Assembly: GCA_030248215.1 (NCBI GenBank)
Contig: JASANG010000246.1
Span: 1 to 64,000, forward strand
DNA length: 64,000 nucleotides
Direction: 5' to 3'
Source: Enoplolaimus lenunculus
Lineage: Eukaryota > Nematoda > Enoplea > Enoplida > Thoracostomopsidae
In this document: in pieces, positions 34,476-45,293 of the stretch
How positions within the stretch are numbered: the first letter of the stretch is position 1
Layout: each line of letters opens with the position of its first letter
The notes under the pieces: model-generated
The model's database searches: none
What the model was told of the DNA's origin: nothing
The model's input: the letters and a program-made list of their open reading frames with translations, nothing else
Program-made: the position numbers and the translations under genes

Positions 34476-34777
34476 GAGTATTTTCAACCATGTCGAGTAT
34501 TTTGGCCATAGACTTGGCTGCAAGTAATTTGGGCAAGAATTGCTGTTGACTCGATACACCGTCACAATGAATGGGACATTTTAAAATGGCAAAATTTATT
34601 ATTGTTGGTTTGAGAAAAAGAAATCTTATTGAAACTTGAAAATTTACTGGACTTTACCCTTGTGTGGAACGTCACACCGGAGTCTTGGTATGAAATGGAA
34701 TTTAGCAATGAACCCCTTCTGCTATAATGTTTCGTCCTCATTTCAATATCGGTCTTTGCGCAGAAGTACTTAGTGCA

Positions 34778-34945
34778 TGCCCGTAGCCAGCTCCCTTGCG
34801 ATTGGACTAAAAAATTTTCAGGAGGAGCATTCAAGGGTTTTCTATGACTTCCAAACAAGATTAAAAATTTTGTGGGGGGGACAAAAATTTCCCACAGGTG
34901 CTCAGCCTCGTCTTTCCGCCCCCCACCCTCGGCTACGATATTTAG
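34778..34945 (-). mobile_element. GGCCCGTAGCCA-family MITE
   Basis: GCCCGTAGCCAGCTCCC to CCCTCGGCTACGATAT. It lies just upstream of the acceptor of phosphatase exon 2. Confidence 0.65.
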
Positions 34946-34993
34946 GATTGAAATTTTACAAATTATTTTAAATATATTTTTCAATTTATACAG

Positions 34994-36402
34994 ACGATGA
35001 CCCTACGGCTGACCTGGGCTCATATTTCGAGTCAATGACCGAACGGATCGAAGCAACTGCAAGAACCGGATATCACCTGGGACGTTCGGATACTAACAGA
35101 AGCGGACGTCAAACCGGAGGTAACACGTTGGTTTACTGCGGAGCCGGAGTCAGCCGGTCTCCAACGCTTTGTTTAGCATACCTTATACGGTACCGTAATA
35201 TGACGCTTCGTGATGCGTATTTTCATTTGAAACGTGTACGACCAATCATTAGGCCGAATGTCGGCTTTTGGCGACAACTAATTGAATTCGAGACCAAATT
35301 AACCAGAAAACCGCCGACGGTAACAATGGTACGCAGTACCGTTGCCAGAAACGTTCCATGCACCAATCAGAATGATCAACCAGAAAAACCAAAATCTGGC
35401 AAATTGAAACCGTTAGCATTTTTTGGTTTAAAGCCTACTCGTAAATCTGGAACCAGTCAAAATTATAAATATTGTTCAATTGAAAATGTCGTCCAAGACA
35501 TGCCTGATGTATATTTGGTGTCCATGGTCAAATATGATAACAACAAACATTATTCTGGCGTGGTGCCAATGGTAAAAAATGATTGCAACAACAACAACAA
35601 CAACAAAAACAACAACAACGATATATTTAATCGCTCGTCAGCGTTTACTTATAATACAGAACAATGGATATCGTTGATTGATCCTAAACTTGGCAATATT
35701 TTGAATCCAGACATGGAAACTATGGAACAGTTGCAACAAGAACCGGAACAACAACCGCAACCGCCACAACAGCAACCGCAACAACATCATCAACAACAAC
35801 AACAACAACAACAACAACAGGAAGAGCAACAAGAACAGCAACAACAATACTATACTCCACCAATATACCGAAGACGCTATGGACAACGATTTAACTCAGT
35901 TATTGCAGATTGCAATTTTGCAATTATTCAGCCATCCCAAAAACGACGCGGATCAAGTGCGTCTGCTGCATTTTCAACAACAACAACAACAACAACACAT
36001 TCGCCAAACATATATCAAATAAACAACAACAACAATAATAATAATAATAATAACAATAACAATAATATACAAAATAGTAAATATCAAAAATATCAAAATG
36101 TAACCATGTCACCGGTGGTCACTCCCGATGCGTGGGGACTGATTCCGATAAGCGATGGACTTCATCATTTTGCCGGAGGTGGCGGTGGAGCAAAAGAAAA
36201 GTGGGGTGGACGCAGGCCTTTAGGATCAGGACCGGCGTATTATTTTAGAGCTGGCGACGGTCAATTTGGCACCCAGAGGCGGTACGGTGGCCAAAGTGAC
36301 CAATGGTCAAGGTCGCCAAGCCGAAGGTCCAGTAGTCAGCCAATCGGAGGCGTTTGGGGTTCGTTTACGGCATTTTGTGACTCGTTCATTCCTGGATTTT
36401 AA
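34994..36402 (+). CDS. dual-specificity phosphatase, exon 2
   Basis: Follows a TTATACAG acceptor. AC completes the codon begun in exon 1, and the frame runs 469 codons to TAA, giving a 552-residue protein. DDDPTADLGSYFESM holds the likely general-acid Asp. Residues 128-139 are NTLVYCGAGVS-R region: catalytic C132 and R138 are present, but Tyr131 replaces the usual His. AYLIRYRNMTLRDAY and RPIIRPNVGFWRQLIEFE match DUSP14/18/21 closely. About 16 extra residues (GYHLGRSDTNRSGRQTG) lie before the P-loop. The 300-residue tail, absent from DUSP14, has an Asn run, a Gln-rich block (about 330-370), a second Asn run (about 428-442) and an Arg/Ser-rich end. The phosphatase is predicted active; substrate and location are unknown. 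Confidence 0.9.
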
Positions 36403-36479
36403 TGGCCCCACCGGTTCGAAAAAGAGTTTTATGAGATTGAGCTTATTAGTTACATCAAGAGTCGATAATGACTCTTTGT

Positions 36480-36947
36480 ACAAGAGTGTATAACTGGGTA
36501 CACTCTGTGTAGAAAAGAATGTCACACCCGGAACGTATTGCGTTTTTGCCCTACCCCACTCTCCTTATTTAGAGGGGGGTACAACCGATGCGAACCATGG
36601 TACTTTATGTATGCGGCGTCAAACATGCTCCCTTATAGATTAATTTAGGGGCATTCATGTAATAACGACCCCCCTCTAAACAAGGGGGGTCGGCCACAAA
36701 CGCAACGCCCGGTGGTGTTTTGTACGATACCCCATTGTAAACAAGGGGGGTCGTCCAAAAACGCAACGCCCGGTGGTGTTTTGTACGATACCCCATTGTA
36801 AACAAGGGGGTAGGCCAAAAACGCAACTCCCGGTGGTGTGTTTTGTACGATACCACCCTGTAAACAAGGGGGGTCGGCCAAAAACGCAACGCCCGGTGGT
36901 GCGTTTTGTACGATAACTGACGCCATGACTTGCACACTCTTGTCATG
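36480..36947. mobile_element. T-family MITE with internal tandem expansion
   Basis: Inverted ends CAAGAGTGTATAACTGGG and TTGCACACTCTTG. Between 36690 and 36925 a ~60-bp block with CCAAAAACGCAACGCCCGG recurs four times. It begins 78 bp after the phosphatase stop codon and may form part of its 3' UTR. Confidence 0.8.
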
Positions 36948-37231
36948 ATCCACTGTTGACTAAATCATTTGTGGCGATAGTCGATATATTTTACAATTTA
37001 TGAAGATAAAATGTGATATTTACCTAGGTTTTAGTCCGTACCAGGGTAACGCGAGAGTTTCTTTCGCTAGTATTAAATGTTAGCATTAGTGTGTTATTTG
37101 ATTTTGCTTGAAAATCTAACATTTATTCTATAAGTTTTGTTTCGACGATAGCACTAAGATTTAAACTTAAGATTAGAAATACTGCGGACAGTGATCTTTA
37201 TGAATTGATTAATCAACTGAAAGACAGAATT

Positions 37232-37437
37232 AGCTATTTTAGCATGTTTCTAAAGTGAATAACAGTAAATATTAACTCACTCTGAGCTGATATATTTCCG
37301 GGTGAGTTGATTAAAACCCCGATTGAGTTCATTAACTTCAGAATTCTGAGTTCTGAAAGACGTATATTTACTGCTCAAACCTCTGAGTGCATTCAATTCA
37401 TTCTGAGTTAAAATCAATTCACTGAAATTTACAGTGT
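37232..37437. mobile_element. GAGTTGATT palindromic MITE
   Basis: GAATTGATTAATCAACTGA to CAATTCACTGAAATTTACAG; the left terminus is eroded. Confidence 0.75.
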
Positions 37438-37607
37438 GCGCAAGCTGTTTTCTCGAACTTTAGGCGCAAATTGCAACTGCAATAACCCGTACATGTTGTT
37501 TTGCAATTTGAACGTACAATTTTTGCAGGAAAGTCTAATCAGCAATTGTTTGAGGTGAAATTTTACATTTTTTAATAATTAATTGTTTTTCATATTATAT
37601 TGTATCG

Positions 37608-37768
37608 GGTCCGTAGCCAAACGGAGACCAGGGGGCTCAGCCCCCCCTGGAAAAATTTTGTCGCCCCCTCGAAAGTTTTCAACCTTGTAACTCATTGAAC
37701 ATCCTTGAATGCCCCTCCTGAAAATTGCTTAGGCTCCTTAGCAAGGTGAGCTAGCTACAGGCCTGTAT
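37608..37768 (+). mobile_element. GGCCCGTAGCCA-family MITE
   Basis: GTCCGTAGCCAAACGGAGAC to GAGCTAGCTACAGGCCTG. Confidence 0.75.
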
Positions 37769-38261
37769 TATATTTGATGGCAGTGTCACAAGCGAACTGT
37801 AATTATGCAATTCCAAAATTGTAAGCTTTAAAACAGTGATACATTTTAATGTTTTCACAATATATTTAATGTAATCTATAATGCGCCGTTCACAATAATT
37901 TTATTGAGTGACTGCCACTGATTTGTTCGAGTGTTGGGGTTTACCTCATGTACAAGTTTTAAAATGTACACTCGTCAGCCCCACGCCAACAGTTGCTTTT
38001 TCGCTGAAGCTGTCCCTAACTCAAGTCGCAGAAAATTATTTGACACTCGTTATACAGGAGCCGTAATATATCACGTTCAGGACAATGGCCAACATGACCT
38101 ACTATGTCCTAAAATGGGTGGTGCAAGAAATTGGCAGCATTTATTCCTTAATAAAATTTGGTTTGATAATTTATTCAATTTCCGTGTACGCCGTAAATTT
38201 AATACTCTGAATGTTCTTTGACTCAACACTGTTTTGATGAGATATCATTGAGAAACACGTA

Positions 38262-38408
38262 GTACAAAATTGAACAAATGTTTGTAAAAAAACATTGTTG
38301 AATCAAAGAAAATTCAAAGTATTCAATTTTAAGTATACTCCGTAAATTGAATAGTTGGAATTTTTTTTTGATTCAACAATGTTTTTACAAACATTTGTTC
38401 AATTTTTA
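38262..38408. repeat. inverted repeat (hairpin)
   Basis: AAAATTGAACAAATGTTTGT ... CATTGTTGAATCAAA pairs with TTTGATTCAACAATG ... ACAAACATTTGTTCAATTTT. Arms are about 40 bp and the loop about 65 bp. No duplication was seen. Confidence 0.85.
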
Positions 38409-38886
38409 TACTGCATGTTTATCAATTAAATCTCATTCCAATATACGATAACTAATATCATATTCAATTCCTCTTTCAATTAATTCAGTTAAAATGTATT
38501 TTCAATTCCTTACTACGCAAATTAATCAAATGGAATTGAAATGTTTTAAATGCGCAGTCAGGAATTGAAATTAGGAATTTCATCTATTGCGTCACAGAAA
38601 AGATCAACACTGGTCAAAATTTTCAGGTTTCAAATTGAAAACATTTTATTATAAATTTTTTGCACAGTTTGAAGTGGAATTGCACTTTTCATTAAACCCT
38701 ACACATGAATTATTGTGGCTCCTGTATTAGGACAAGGGTTAGCGCATAGTTAATCTTTAACAATTTTTTACCATTTGTGCACAGCAGTACACTATACAAG
38801 ATACATTGTATGTGGCAAAACGTAAGTCATGTGCCCGCAACCCAGCCACGATAAGCATCTAACCATCACCAGAACAACTCACTCAC

Positions 38887-38995
38887 ACTGAAATCCTTTG
38901 CCTGAAAGCAAGAAATCCGGCACTCCAGGATCATTTTTCAACGCCGAACATCGCGCAGTTGCGTAGTCGTCCGGTGAACTTCCGGTTAAACACGG
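38887..38995 (-). CDS. ADAMTS exon 16, start of cysteine-rich domain
   Basis: Acceptor TTTTACAG, donor CAGT|GTGAGT, phase 0 to 1. Encodes PCLTGSSPDDYATARCSALK, the DYRxQQCxA-like motif that follows the TSP1 repeat in ADAMTS proteins, then FLLSGKGFQ. The next located exon is 24.8 kb downstream. Confidence 0.85.
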
Positions 38996-39052
38996 CTGTA
39001 AAACAGTAAACAAATTTATAACCCAATTCGTTATATGTTCGCAAAGAGAACC

Positions 39053-39191
39053 GACCAATGCAAAGAACAGGGGTGGAACAGTATAATGAACATATTCCTA
39101 AGCCTAAGTCGAGCAAAAATAGTCTAAAGCTTAAGTTTACTCTTTTCTAGTCCCACATATAACCGTTCCGCCCGTGTTCTTTACATGGGCC
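39053..39191 (+). mobile_element. TTAGGC-family MITE
   Basis: GACCAATGCAAAGAACAGGG to TTCTTTACATGGGCC. The flanks AGAGAACC and AGTGAACC agree at seven of eight bases. Confidence 0.8.
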
Positions 39192-39930
39192 AGTGAACCT
39201 AATATTGACAGCTAATCTATGTGTGGTAATGTTGGCTAGGTTTTTGAAATCTTACTTTGAAATATATACGTAAATAATATATACTTTACTCAAGTCGCCG
39301 ACTTAAGTAAATGTATAAATGTTCGAGCAAAAAATCGACACCAAATGCAAGCCATTGTGATATTAACAGGAAAGTAATAGTTTTGCTTTATACTAACGAT
39401 ACACCTTGAGTTTACAGTTTTAGGCAAACGTTTAATATACAAGAACTGCTTGTCTTTAATATATCAAATTTAGTCAGCGACTTAAGTATTTACCTAGGTA
39501 AGTTTTTAAAAACGACCAAATGGTTAAATAATTACTTAGCACTTACTTAAGTACTCAGTCGGACTTAGTAAGGCTTCGGAAACCCAGTCATTAATTTTTA
39601 TCTTAGTAATTATTATTTCAATAAAACACAAAATCTGAGCTTGTTTTATAATGTTAAATTTATGATTATTTGCATTTTGAAACATCACTGAACTTTTGAC
39701 TCATCGTTATGCCGGCCGGCATATAACCGTAACTTAAGATCAACATATTCCTAAGCCTAAGCCTTAAAGCATTGAAAAAAGTGTACACCTAAGCCGATGC
39801 AAAAAATTAACTTTAATTTTGAGTCTGTAATTTCTTATTACAAAGCCTAAGTATAAATCTGAGGCGAATTCTAAGCATAAGATGCCTATTAAGCACAATT
39901 TCAGCTAACAAATAAATGCTTGAAACTTAC

Positions 39931-39994
39931 AGTGGATTGGCAAACAACGCCGCGAAATTTTGCACCTTCACATGGTTTTCCACCAAAATTTGGA
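39931..39994 (-). CDS. ADAMTS exon 15, end of TSP1 repeat
   Basis: Acceptor TTGTTTTAG, donor ACT|GTAAGT. Encodes PNFGGKPCEGAKFRGVVCQS, the NGGxxCxGxxxxxxxC closing motif of the first ADAMTS TSP1 repeat. The first base completes the Ala codon from exon 14. Confidence 0.9.
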
Positions 39995-40229
39995 CTAAAA
40001 CAAGGATTGGTTAATAAAAATGGAAAGCTTTGGGCTCCAGCGGATAGGGCCGGAGCAGCCATCCGCCCATACCATCATTTGGAGTGGCCCATTTCTAACA
40101 AGTACCCGACACTGTGGGCCCCCACCCTCGCCTGCTCCGACACTGCCGATGGGCCATCATTGCCGTGTCCATTGACACTGGTGTTGTTACCCAACGATGT
40201 ATCTGTCGTTCATTATATCATAATACATA

Positions 40230-40412
40230 TGACCAATGTATAGAACAGGGCCAAAACAGTAGTATACGCATATTCCTACGCCTTACCCGGAGCTAAAGCA
40301 TAAGAATGAGCATATACCCAAACCTAAGCTCAAGCCTAAGCAAAAAATTAGAAAGCTTAAGCTTATTGCAGTCCCACAGAAAAACGTTCCGCCCCTGACC
40401 TTTACACAGGTC
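40230..40412 (+). mobile_element. TTAGGC-family MITE
   Basis: GACCAATGTATAGAACAGGG to CGCCCCTGACCTTTACACAG. Confidence 0.75.
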
Positions 40413-40636
40413 ATACCACAATAAAACATTTTACTTTGGCATCAAAAATGTCTGTAGCGTTGAAGAGTAACAAATTTTAAATTTGACACACGTTAACCAT
40501 ACTCTAACATTCTACAAACAAACGTCAATATTTTATCGTGAAGAAGTTTGCATTCAATTTTATTAGTAAATAGAAAAAGTACAAGTACCTGGTGTAACAC
40601 TGTTGATTAACGTAATTAACCAAATTGACGAACACA

Positions 40637-40735
40637 TGGCCAATGTATGGGACACGACCCTAATATAATTATATTTCTAAGCCTAAGCCTAAGCCTAAGA
40701 AAGATCTTACACCGAAACCTAAGCCTAAGCCTAAT
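40637..40735 (+). mobile_element. TTAGGC-family fragment
   Basis: GGCCAATGTATGGGACACG followed by CCTAAG hexamers; no right end. Confidence 0.6.
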
Positions 40736-40768
40736 GAACCTAACTCATTATTCGCCGTTGAAACAACT

Positions 40769-40958
40769 GGCCCATGTAAAGATCAGGAGCGGAACGTTTT
40801 TCTGTGGTACTAGGCAAGAATAAGCTTACGCTTTAGACTAAATTTTTTACTTTGCTTAGACTTAGGCTTAGTCTTAGGCTTAGGCTTAGTCATAGGCTTA
40901 GGCTTAGGCTTAGGAATATGCTTATAATTCTGTTCCGACCCTGTTCTTTACATTGGCC
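40769..40958 (-). mobile_element. TTAGGC-family MITE
   Basis: GGCCCATGTAAAGATCAGGA to CCTGTTCTTTACATTGGCC. The flanks AAACAACT and GAACAACT agree at seven of eight bases. Confidence 0.85.
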
Positions 40959-41113
40959 GAACAACTGATAATTTTTGTACTTTCGGTTTTATCTTTTTCT
41001 TTGCTTCTCGCGAAGACGGCTTTGTTCGAGTACAAATTATAACCAACGGGGGTATATTGAACACAAATGTGTCAACTGTTTTGCCTTGTGAATGAGTAAG
41101 TATTGAATCAATC

Positions 41114-41342
41114 GGCCAATGGGTAGAATAGGACGGTAACAGTAGCATGAGCATTACCTATTCTTAAGCCTGTGCATAAAGTGTAAGCGTAAGAATGAGT
41201 TTATACCTATTAAGCCTAAGCCTAAGCGTAAGAATGAACGTATACCTAAGCCTAAGCCTAAGCAAAAATTAGTCCAAAGCGTACCTTTAGTCTATTGCAG
41301 TCTGGCAGAAAAATGTTCCGCTGCTAATCTTTACATTGGCCC
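41114..41342 (+). mobile_element. TTAGGC-family MITE
   Basis: GGCCAATGGGTAGAATAGGA to CTAATCTTTACATTGGCC, two hexamer blocks. Confidence 0.8.
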
Positions 41343-41405
41343 ACGAAATCTTCGTTGTCATCAAGGCATTATTTTATTTTTACAAAAATTGACTAAAAAA
41401 CATAC

Positions 41406-41617
41406 GCTGGATTTTCGCACAATCGTAACGAACGTCTCATTCGTAGCTGTCCAATGATTTTACACCGTGAACAGGTGTATCCACCGCAGTCTGATTCGTG
41501 GCCGTAGCTTTTTCGAGGCAAACTATCAGTCCACGCAGTCCATTGCCCATCGACTGGGACTGGATGGCGCCGGCCAGGGCTGGAAGACCATGAAACACAA
41601 GCGCCGTCCATGCACCA
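41406..41617 (-). CDS. ADAMTS exon 14, end of disintegrin-like region and TSP1 repeat
   Basis: Acceptor GTTGTTTCAG, donor CCAGC|GTATGT. Starts WCMDGACVSW, completing the GKWCxxGxC motif, then PVDGQWTAWTD opens the TSP1 repeat and RMRRSLRLCENPA closes the exon. Between them the usual WSxCSxTCGGG is replaced by SLPRKSYGHESDCGGYTCSR, a longer and atypical arrangement. Confidence 0.88.
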
Positions 41618-41673
41618 CTGAAACAACTGTATTTATGGTAAACGATGTAAAGGTTTTGAACCAGCATATTTAA

Positions 41674-42140
41674 CTGTTTCTCACATGAATCTTTTCTATT
41701 TCATCTGAAATCTAAGCCCATATTCTCAAATGCATATAGCACCTGTCACCAGTTTGTAATTGCGTTTCAAACTAACAAACTGCTACAATTGCAGATCTCA
41801 AAATTTGTAAATACAGAAATACAACTGAATTTCAAACCTCACCATTCCGTGGTTCGAAAGTTACACAACCTTTCATCAACTGGTAATACGTGCTAATCAC
41901 ATTTGAAAATACGGGCTCTAATTTTAAGTTAGGTTTATAACCTACAGACTAAAATGAAAAATGTTTACGATCACTTTATTCGGCTATAGGAACTTGACAC
42001 TCGAGAGCGAGGACGCTCTTACGTCTTGTGGAGATTTTGTACTGCGAGTACGCGTAGTTATACACGGTGTATTACGCATTTTATTTCGCATATACAAGTA
42101 GCGCTTAGTTGCTCATTGTCAATTCTGTGTGAGAAGAGGT
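41674..42140. mobile_element. piggyBac-like MITE interrupted by another MITE
   Basis: Left end after TTAA is CTGTTTCTCACATGAAT, right end GTGTGAGAAGAGG. It contains AACTTGACACTCGAG and CTTGTGGAGATTTTGTACTG as in other copies. Split by 41716-41916. Confidence 0.75.
41716..41916. mobile_element. GCCCATATTCTC-family MITE, nested
   Basis: GCCCATATTCTCAAATGC to CACATTTGAAAATACGGGC, 201 bp, flanked by TCTAA on both sides (41711-41715 and 41917-41921). Confidence 0.85.
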
Positions 42141-42215
42141 TATAGATAATTTGAAAAAAATTCCTCAACAAGTTTCAATAGACAACACACTGATGATTTC
42201 GTGTTTCTAAGAAAC

Positions 42216-42359
42216 GGCCCATGTAAAGATCAGGGGTAAAACGTTTTTCAGCGGGACTGCAATAGAATAAGTATAAGCTTTACACTCTTTGTTTACGGTT
42301 ATGCTTAGGCTTAGGACTATGCTTACACTACTGTTACTGCCCTGTTCTATAAATTGACC
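42216..42359 (-). mobile_element. TTAGGC-family MITE
   Basis: GGCCCATGTAAAGATCAGGG to GCCCTGTTCTATAAATTGACC. The flanks TAAGAAAC and AAAGAAAG are similar. Confidence 0.75.
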
Positions 42360-42711
42360 AAAGAAAGCAAACCTAAGCCAGCAAGTAAGTTATATTTACA
42401 AATACAGACAGGAGTTGGATATGCAGAGCATTGGCGTAGCCAAAATATCATTTTACGATGGTACATAAATTATAGAGTTTGACGTCTTTTGTAAGCAAAT
42501 TTTGCAACGAAAAAATTTAATTTTACAAAACCGTCTCGTTTCTGCCCAAATTTACGGAAGGGGGGTATATATTCTGCTACCACCCCTTGCATACACGGTT
42601 TTAGTTCCATCCAGTTGCGAACCGTACAATTAACCACAAATCACAGGTTGACCTTTTGTGATACTTTCGTTGTTTTTGAACGAGTGCTTATTTTTAGTTT
42701 CAACCCTTTAA

Positions 42712-42966
42712 CCCGTAGAGTATACTATGAACAACTAAATACAAGTAATATACGAGCAACACCACCACTGTAAGCAGTGTTTAACAATTAAATATACATG
42801 CGCAGTGCAAATTCTCTACAAGAAGTGAGAGCCCTCTCGAGCTCAAGTGTCAAACTCCTATAGCTCAGTGGTCATCGTAAACGGCTCCAACCCGAGCGAC
42901 CGAGGATCGAATCTTACCTTAAAGTTACATCTCATATGAAATTGAAAATATTTATGTGAGAAAGGG
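42712..42966 (+). mobile_element. piggyBac-like MITE with tRNA-like segment
   Basis: Bounded by TTAA on both sides (42708-42711 and 42967-42970). Ends CCCGTAGAGTATACTATGA and TATGTGAGAAAGGG. Plus strand has TATAGCTCAGTGGTC at 42859-42873 and GAGGATCGAATCTTACC at 42902-42918, tRNA-like A and B boxes. Confidence 0.88.
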
Positions 42967-43012
42967 TTAAGCAGATTTTTTAGCAGACTTGATAGCAAAT
43001 TTCTATTCTTAC

Positions 43013-43105
43013 CTTTCCTTCGCCACACATTGATCCTTCTAAAGCCGGATGGGCAGTTCGAATTAGACCTTCGCCAGCACCGCACCAGACCATATTGCAA
43101 ACTGC
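43013..43105 (-). CDS. ADAMTS exon 13, disintegrin-like/cysteine motif
   Basis: Acceptor TTTCAG, donor AAAG|GTAAG, 31 codons in phase 0. Encodes AVCNMVWCGAGEG and LEGSMCGEGK, the CxxLWC...DGTxCGxGK signature that precedes TSP1. Confidence 0.9.
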
Positions 43106-43503
43106 CTGAAATGAACAAATTTACAGTATTAAAAATGAGTGAAATAAACGTCTATTTAATGAACACCACCACTTTACGCCGTCACCCAATCAGTGACAAG
43201 CGTAACGGCAGGGTTAACAGAAAAAAAAGTGTTACGGTAGGATAATAACGCGTGACAAAATTTGTCACGCGTTCACCATACCTTATGATATATTTTGTGG
43301 CAAGCGTGTAATTTATATTGTGAACGGCGCATAATTACGCTATTGTTGCGTGTACTAGAATTGAACATTGACACTACTTTGGATTTGTTTTGACTCTTGA
43401 TACTGGGCAAAACAAATATTTTTCGGTCCCACCGTTCAGGGTCAGCTTCTATAACCCATTTTTCGTCCCCCCTAGACGCAATCGTTCCGCGTTGCAGACT
43501 TAC

Positions 43504-43708
43504 GTCAGGTTGTTGCGAATTGCGTAACTCATGATCCCAACAATCGCCATGAAATATCCGGCACTGTTCGTCGAGGCTGTAAATTTCTCCCGGAAGCTTT
43601 CCAGATCCGCCGTGATCCAGTAACCGAAGCGCTGCTGCTGCTGTTCGAGATGGGGACGTATTAATTCGGCTGTCGTCAATCAAACAGTTGTCAGGATAGT
43701 GAAGAGTC
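43504..43708 (-). CDS. ADAMTS exon 12, disintegrin-like region
   Basis: Acceptor ATTTTTCAG, donor GAC|GTAAGT. Encodes LHYPDNCLIDDSR, then KLPGEIYSLDEQCRIFHGD, the LPGxxYxxDxQCxxxFG motif at the start of the ADAMTS disintegrin-like module. Confidence 0.92.
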
Positions 43709-44113
43709 CTGAAAAATTCCAATAAAACCGGATCAATTTTAAAATCAAATTCCAGTGGTGCGGCATAAATGCAATTGCCAGCCATCCTTGTCGCAAATTT
43801 TGCTATTTAAATTATTCATCACAAGCACACAATGTGTTTGCATAAAATCTAATTCATTTCAATCATTAATACTGGTAGCCAACGACAATTAATACAAAAT
43901 GTGAAATAAAATTACGACTACTAACACAGGTTTCTGCAATATTAATGCAAGCTGCAATATGCAATTAGATTCACAAAGACGGTGCAAAAATACAATTCTT
44001 TACATGAAAGCCGCTGCTTATAAGTTTTAAGTAGCAACTCGCTTATTTAAATCACCTATCGGTCCATTTATTGCCACATCTGCATGCAAAATCGACTTTA
44101 CAGCGTTTCTTAC

Positions 44114-44248
44114 CCAAGTTTGTTGAGGAAACTATTGAATTCAGCACTGCTGCACGCCGACCAACTCGTTTTGCCAGCACCAACCGAAGGCGACATGATG
44201 AAGTTGTGACGATCACAGCCGTTATCGCCGTCATGGATCATTCCAAGG
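44114..44248 (-). CDS. ADAMTS exon 11, catalytic domain (zinc site second half, Met-turn)
   Basis: Acceptor ATTTATTTCAG, donor CTTGG|GTAAGA. The first codon joins exon 10 to give HEMGHSLGMIHDG, with the third zinc histidine H477 and D478. NFIMSPSVGAGKTSWSACS follows, including the Met-turn M490. (TTA)n microsatellite lies just upstream in the intron. Confidence 0.95.
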
Positions 44249-44255
44249 CTGAAAT

Positions 44256-44264
44256 AAATAAATA

Positions 44265-44300
<36 letters not shown>
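44256..44300. repeat. (TTA)n microsatellite
   Basis: About fourteen TTA units immediately upstream of the exon 11 acceptor. Confidence 0.95.
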
Positions 44301-44534
44301 GATTATTAAACGGAACAGAATAAATTGGATGCATCTGGACAAGAAACTGTTATGTTACGAATTAGCAGTTTCATTTTAAAAATACAATTAATTTTATTTT
44401 TAATACATTAAATACAAGAAAATAAAATAGCAAATTTAGAGTTTAACTTTTAATTACAGAAGCCAACCTTATTATTCAAGAAAACTTAATTATTATTATT
44501 GCAAAATTATTAAAACAATTATTATCGCTAATTA

Positions 44535-44554
44535 TTACTTTATTATTATTATTA

Positions 44555-44612
<58 letters not shown>

Positions 44613-44645
44613 ACGGAACAGAATAAATTGGATGTATTTGGACAA
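44535..44645. repeat. (TTA)n microsatellite and duplicated flank
   Basis: TTA array followed by AAACGGAACAGAATAAATTG, the same sequence that follows the array at 44256. The block 44256-44370 is duplicated at 44560-44675. Confidence 0.85.
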
Positions 44646-44849
44646 GAAACTGTTATGTTACGAATTAGCAGTTTCGGTTTTAAATGCAATCTTGATTTTG
44701 GGATTTTTTTGAAAATTTCCTTACAAGATTGTAAAATGAAAGATTTGCAGTCAAGTATTTACTATTAATCAAGAAAAAATTTCAAAGTCTTTTGATTTGC
44801 AAAACATTCTCTAAAACAAGTTATAATCCTGCTAATTATTAATGCTGTT

Positions 44850-44950
44850 ATTATTATTATTATTATTATTGTTATTATTTTTATTATTACTATTATTGTT
44901 ATTAATTATTATTGTTTTTGTTATTAATACTATTATTATTATAATTATGT
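44850..44950. repeat. TTA-rich microsatellite
   Basis: Interrupted TTA/TTG array. Confidence 0.85.
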
Positions 44951-45187
44951 TCTAAAATAGCGAATATTTGAACAATTTTTGTCGACATTTGAAATTTAAA
45001 ATTTTTAGCTTCACTTAAAATTATACCACTGGCAAAACATTTTGACACAGCTAATAATTCTGGCTTTAATATTGAAACTTACATCTTTTGAAACAGGGAA
45101 AATTTTCGAAAAATGTTTAAACATTTGAAATTTGAAATTGGCAGAATTAATAGTCTCATTCAAATTTATACAACTGCAGCCACTAAC

Positions 45188-45293
45188 CTGTGCCCCATTT
45201 CATGAGTAATAACAAATACAGCACCAAAATCAAGTCCTTCATTGATTGTACAACTTCGCGAACCACTGCACATACCTTTCACTGGAGCGTAGC
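45188..45293 (-). CDS. ADAMTS exon 10, catalytic domain (zinc site first half)
   Basis: Acceptor ATTTCAG, donor CACAG|GTTAGT. Encodes YAPVKGMCSGSRSCTINEG and FVITHEMGH. H467, E468 and H471 form the zinc-binding and catalytic core. The intron splits the consensus directly after the second histidine. Confidence 0.95.

Noticed and set aside
35638-36112. Minus-strand poly-Leu and poly-Tyr/Cys frames
   Set aside because: Shadows of the Gln and Asn runs of the phosphatase exon.
37930-38060. Minus-strand frames with NECQIIFC and NCWRGADEC near exon 16
   Set aside because: Frames stop quickly, join out of phase or via a stop codon, and do not match the cysteine-rich pattern in order.
42855-42920. 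Functional tRNA gene
   Set aside because: A and B boxes are present, but the segment is embedded in a TTAA-flanked MITE, copies differ, and no clean acceptor-stem pairing could be made by eye.
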